Shown here one piece after another: positions 5,851 to 5,873 of a stretch of 5,873 nucleotides of DNA. Numbering within the stretch: position 1 is the first letter of the stretch; each line of letters starts with the position of its first letter. A program made the translations under genes and the position numbers. A model generated the notes under the pieces. That model had not been told where the DNA came from, ran no database searches, and saw nothing but the letters and a program-made list of their open reading frames with translations. Source of the stretch: Phycisphaerales bacterium (GTDB taxonomy: Bacteria; Planctomycetota; Phycisphaerae; Phycisphaerales; SM1A02); assembly GCA_018882625.1 (NCBI GenBank), contig VERO01000158.1:1-5873 (forward strand), read 5' to 3'.

Positions 5851-5873
5851 GCGCCCCGCGCTTGGGGATAAGG

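Noticed and set aside
4483..5871. Long plus-strand reading frame (462 codons) antisense to the catalytic protease
   Set aside because: It is Val/Arg/His/Leu-rich with no recognisable motif and lies wholly opposite a well-supported M16 gene. Long antisense frames are expected in GC-rich DNA with strong third-position bias.
1..5873. CRISPR arrays, tRNA or rRNA genes, insertion sequences, riboswitches
   Set aside because: No regularly spaced direct repeats, cloverleaf-like sequences, transposase motifs or terminal inverted repeats were seen on reading both strands.

Overview
The window is GC-rich and looks like chromosomal DNA of a Gram-negative bacterium. Every coding frame prefers G or C at the third codon position. 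Three genes start with export signals (one lipoprotein, two secreted proteases) and the fourth encodes the lipid II flippase MurJ. The MurJ sequence style (SRITGLARD, FAQRLYEFPLGVFG, and a longer loop before that motif) and a small lipoprotein of the 'VPIPPGM ... GW ... F.K' kind remind me of Planctomycetota, perhaps Phycisphaerae. That placement is from memory of similar sequences and is only moderately secure.

Layout, left to right. Positions 1-401 (minus) carry the N-terminal part of a small lipoprotein gene that runs off the left edge through an 11-G run. A 47-base gap (402-448) separates it from the divergent murJ gene (449-2026, plus). The murJ stop touches the stop of a convergent gene, both stops lying inside the hexamer TGATCA at 2024-2029. 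From there to 5712, on the minus strand, lie two tandem M16-family (insulinase/pitrilysin-like) peptidase genes, transcribed right to left: a catalytic subunit (3766-5712) followed 35 bases later by a non-catalytic partner (2027-3730). The last 161 bases (5713-5873) hold no gene. They contain the Shine-Dalgarno sequence of the protease operon, two short perfect palindromes and a 9-bp hairpin that may terminate a gene lying further right.

How the genes work together: the two proteases have complementary motif content. The upstream subunit keeps the zinc-binding HXXEH...E but has lost the C-terminal Arg/Tyr pair. The downstream subunit has lost HXXEH but keeps the Arg/Tyr pair. This is the pattern expected of an obligate heterodimeric M16B protease, here secreted to the periplasm by two signal peptides. 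MurJ is a core cell-wall enzyme, and nothing in the sequence ties it functionally to the proteases beyond convergence.

I see no mobile element, CRISPR array, tRNA or rRNA. The most notable content is the split-motif protease pair and its palindrome-rich leader. I do not see convincing evidence of an entirely new system.
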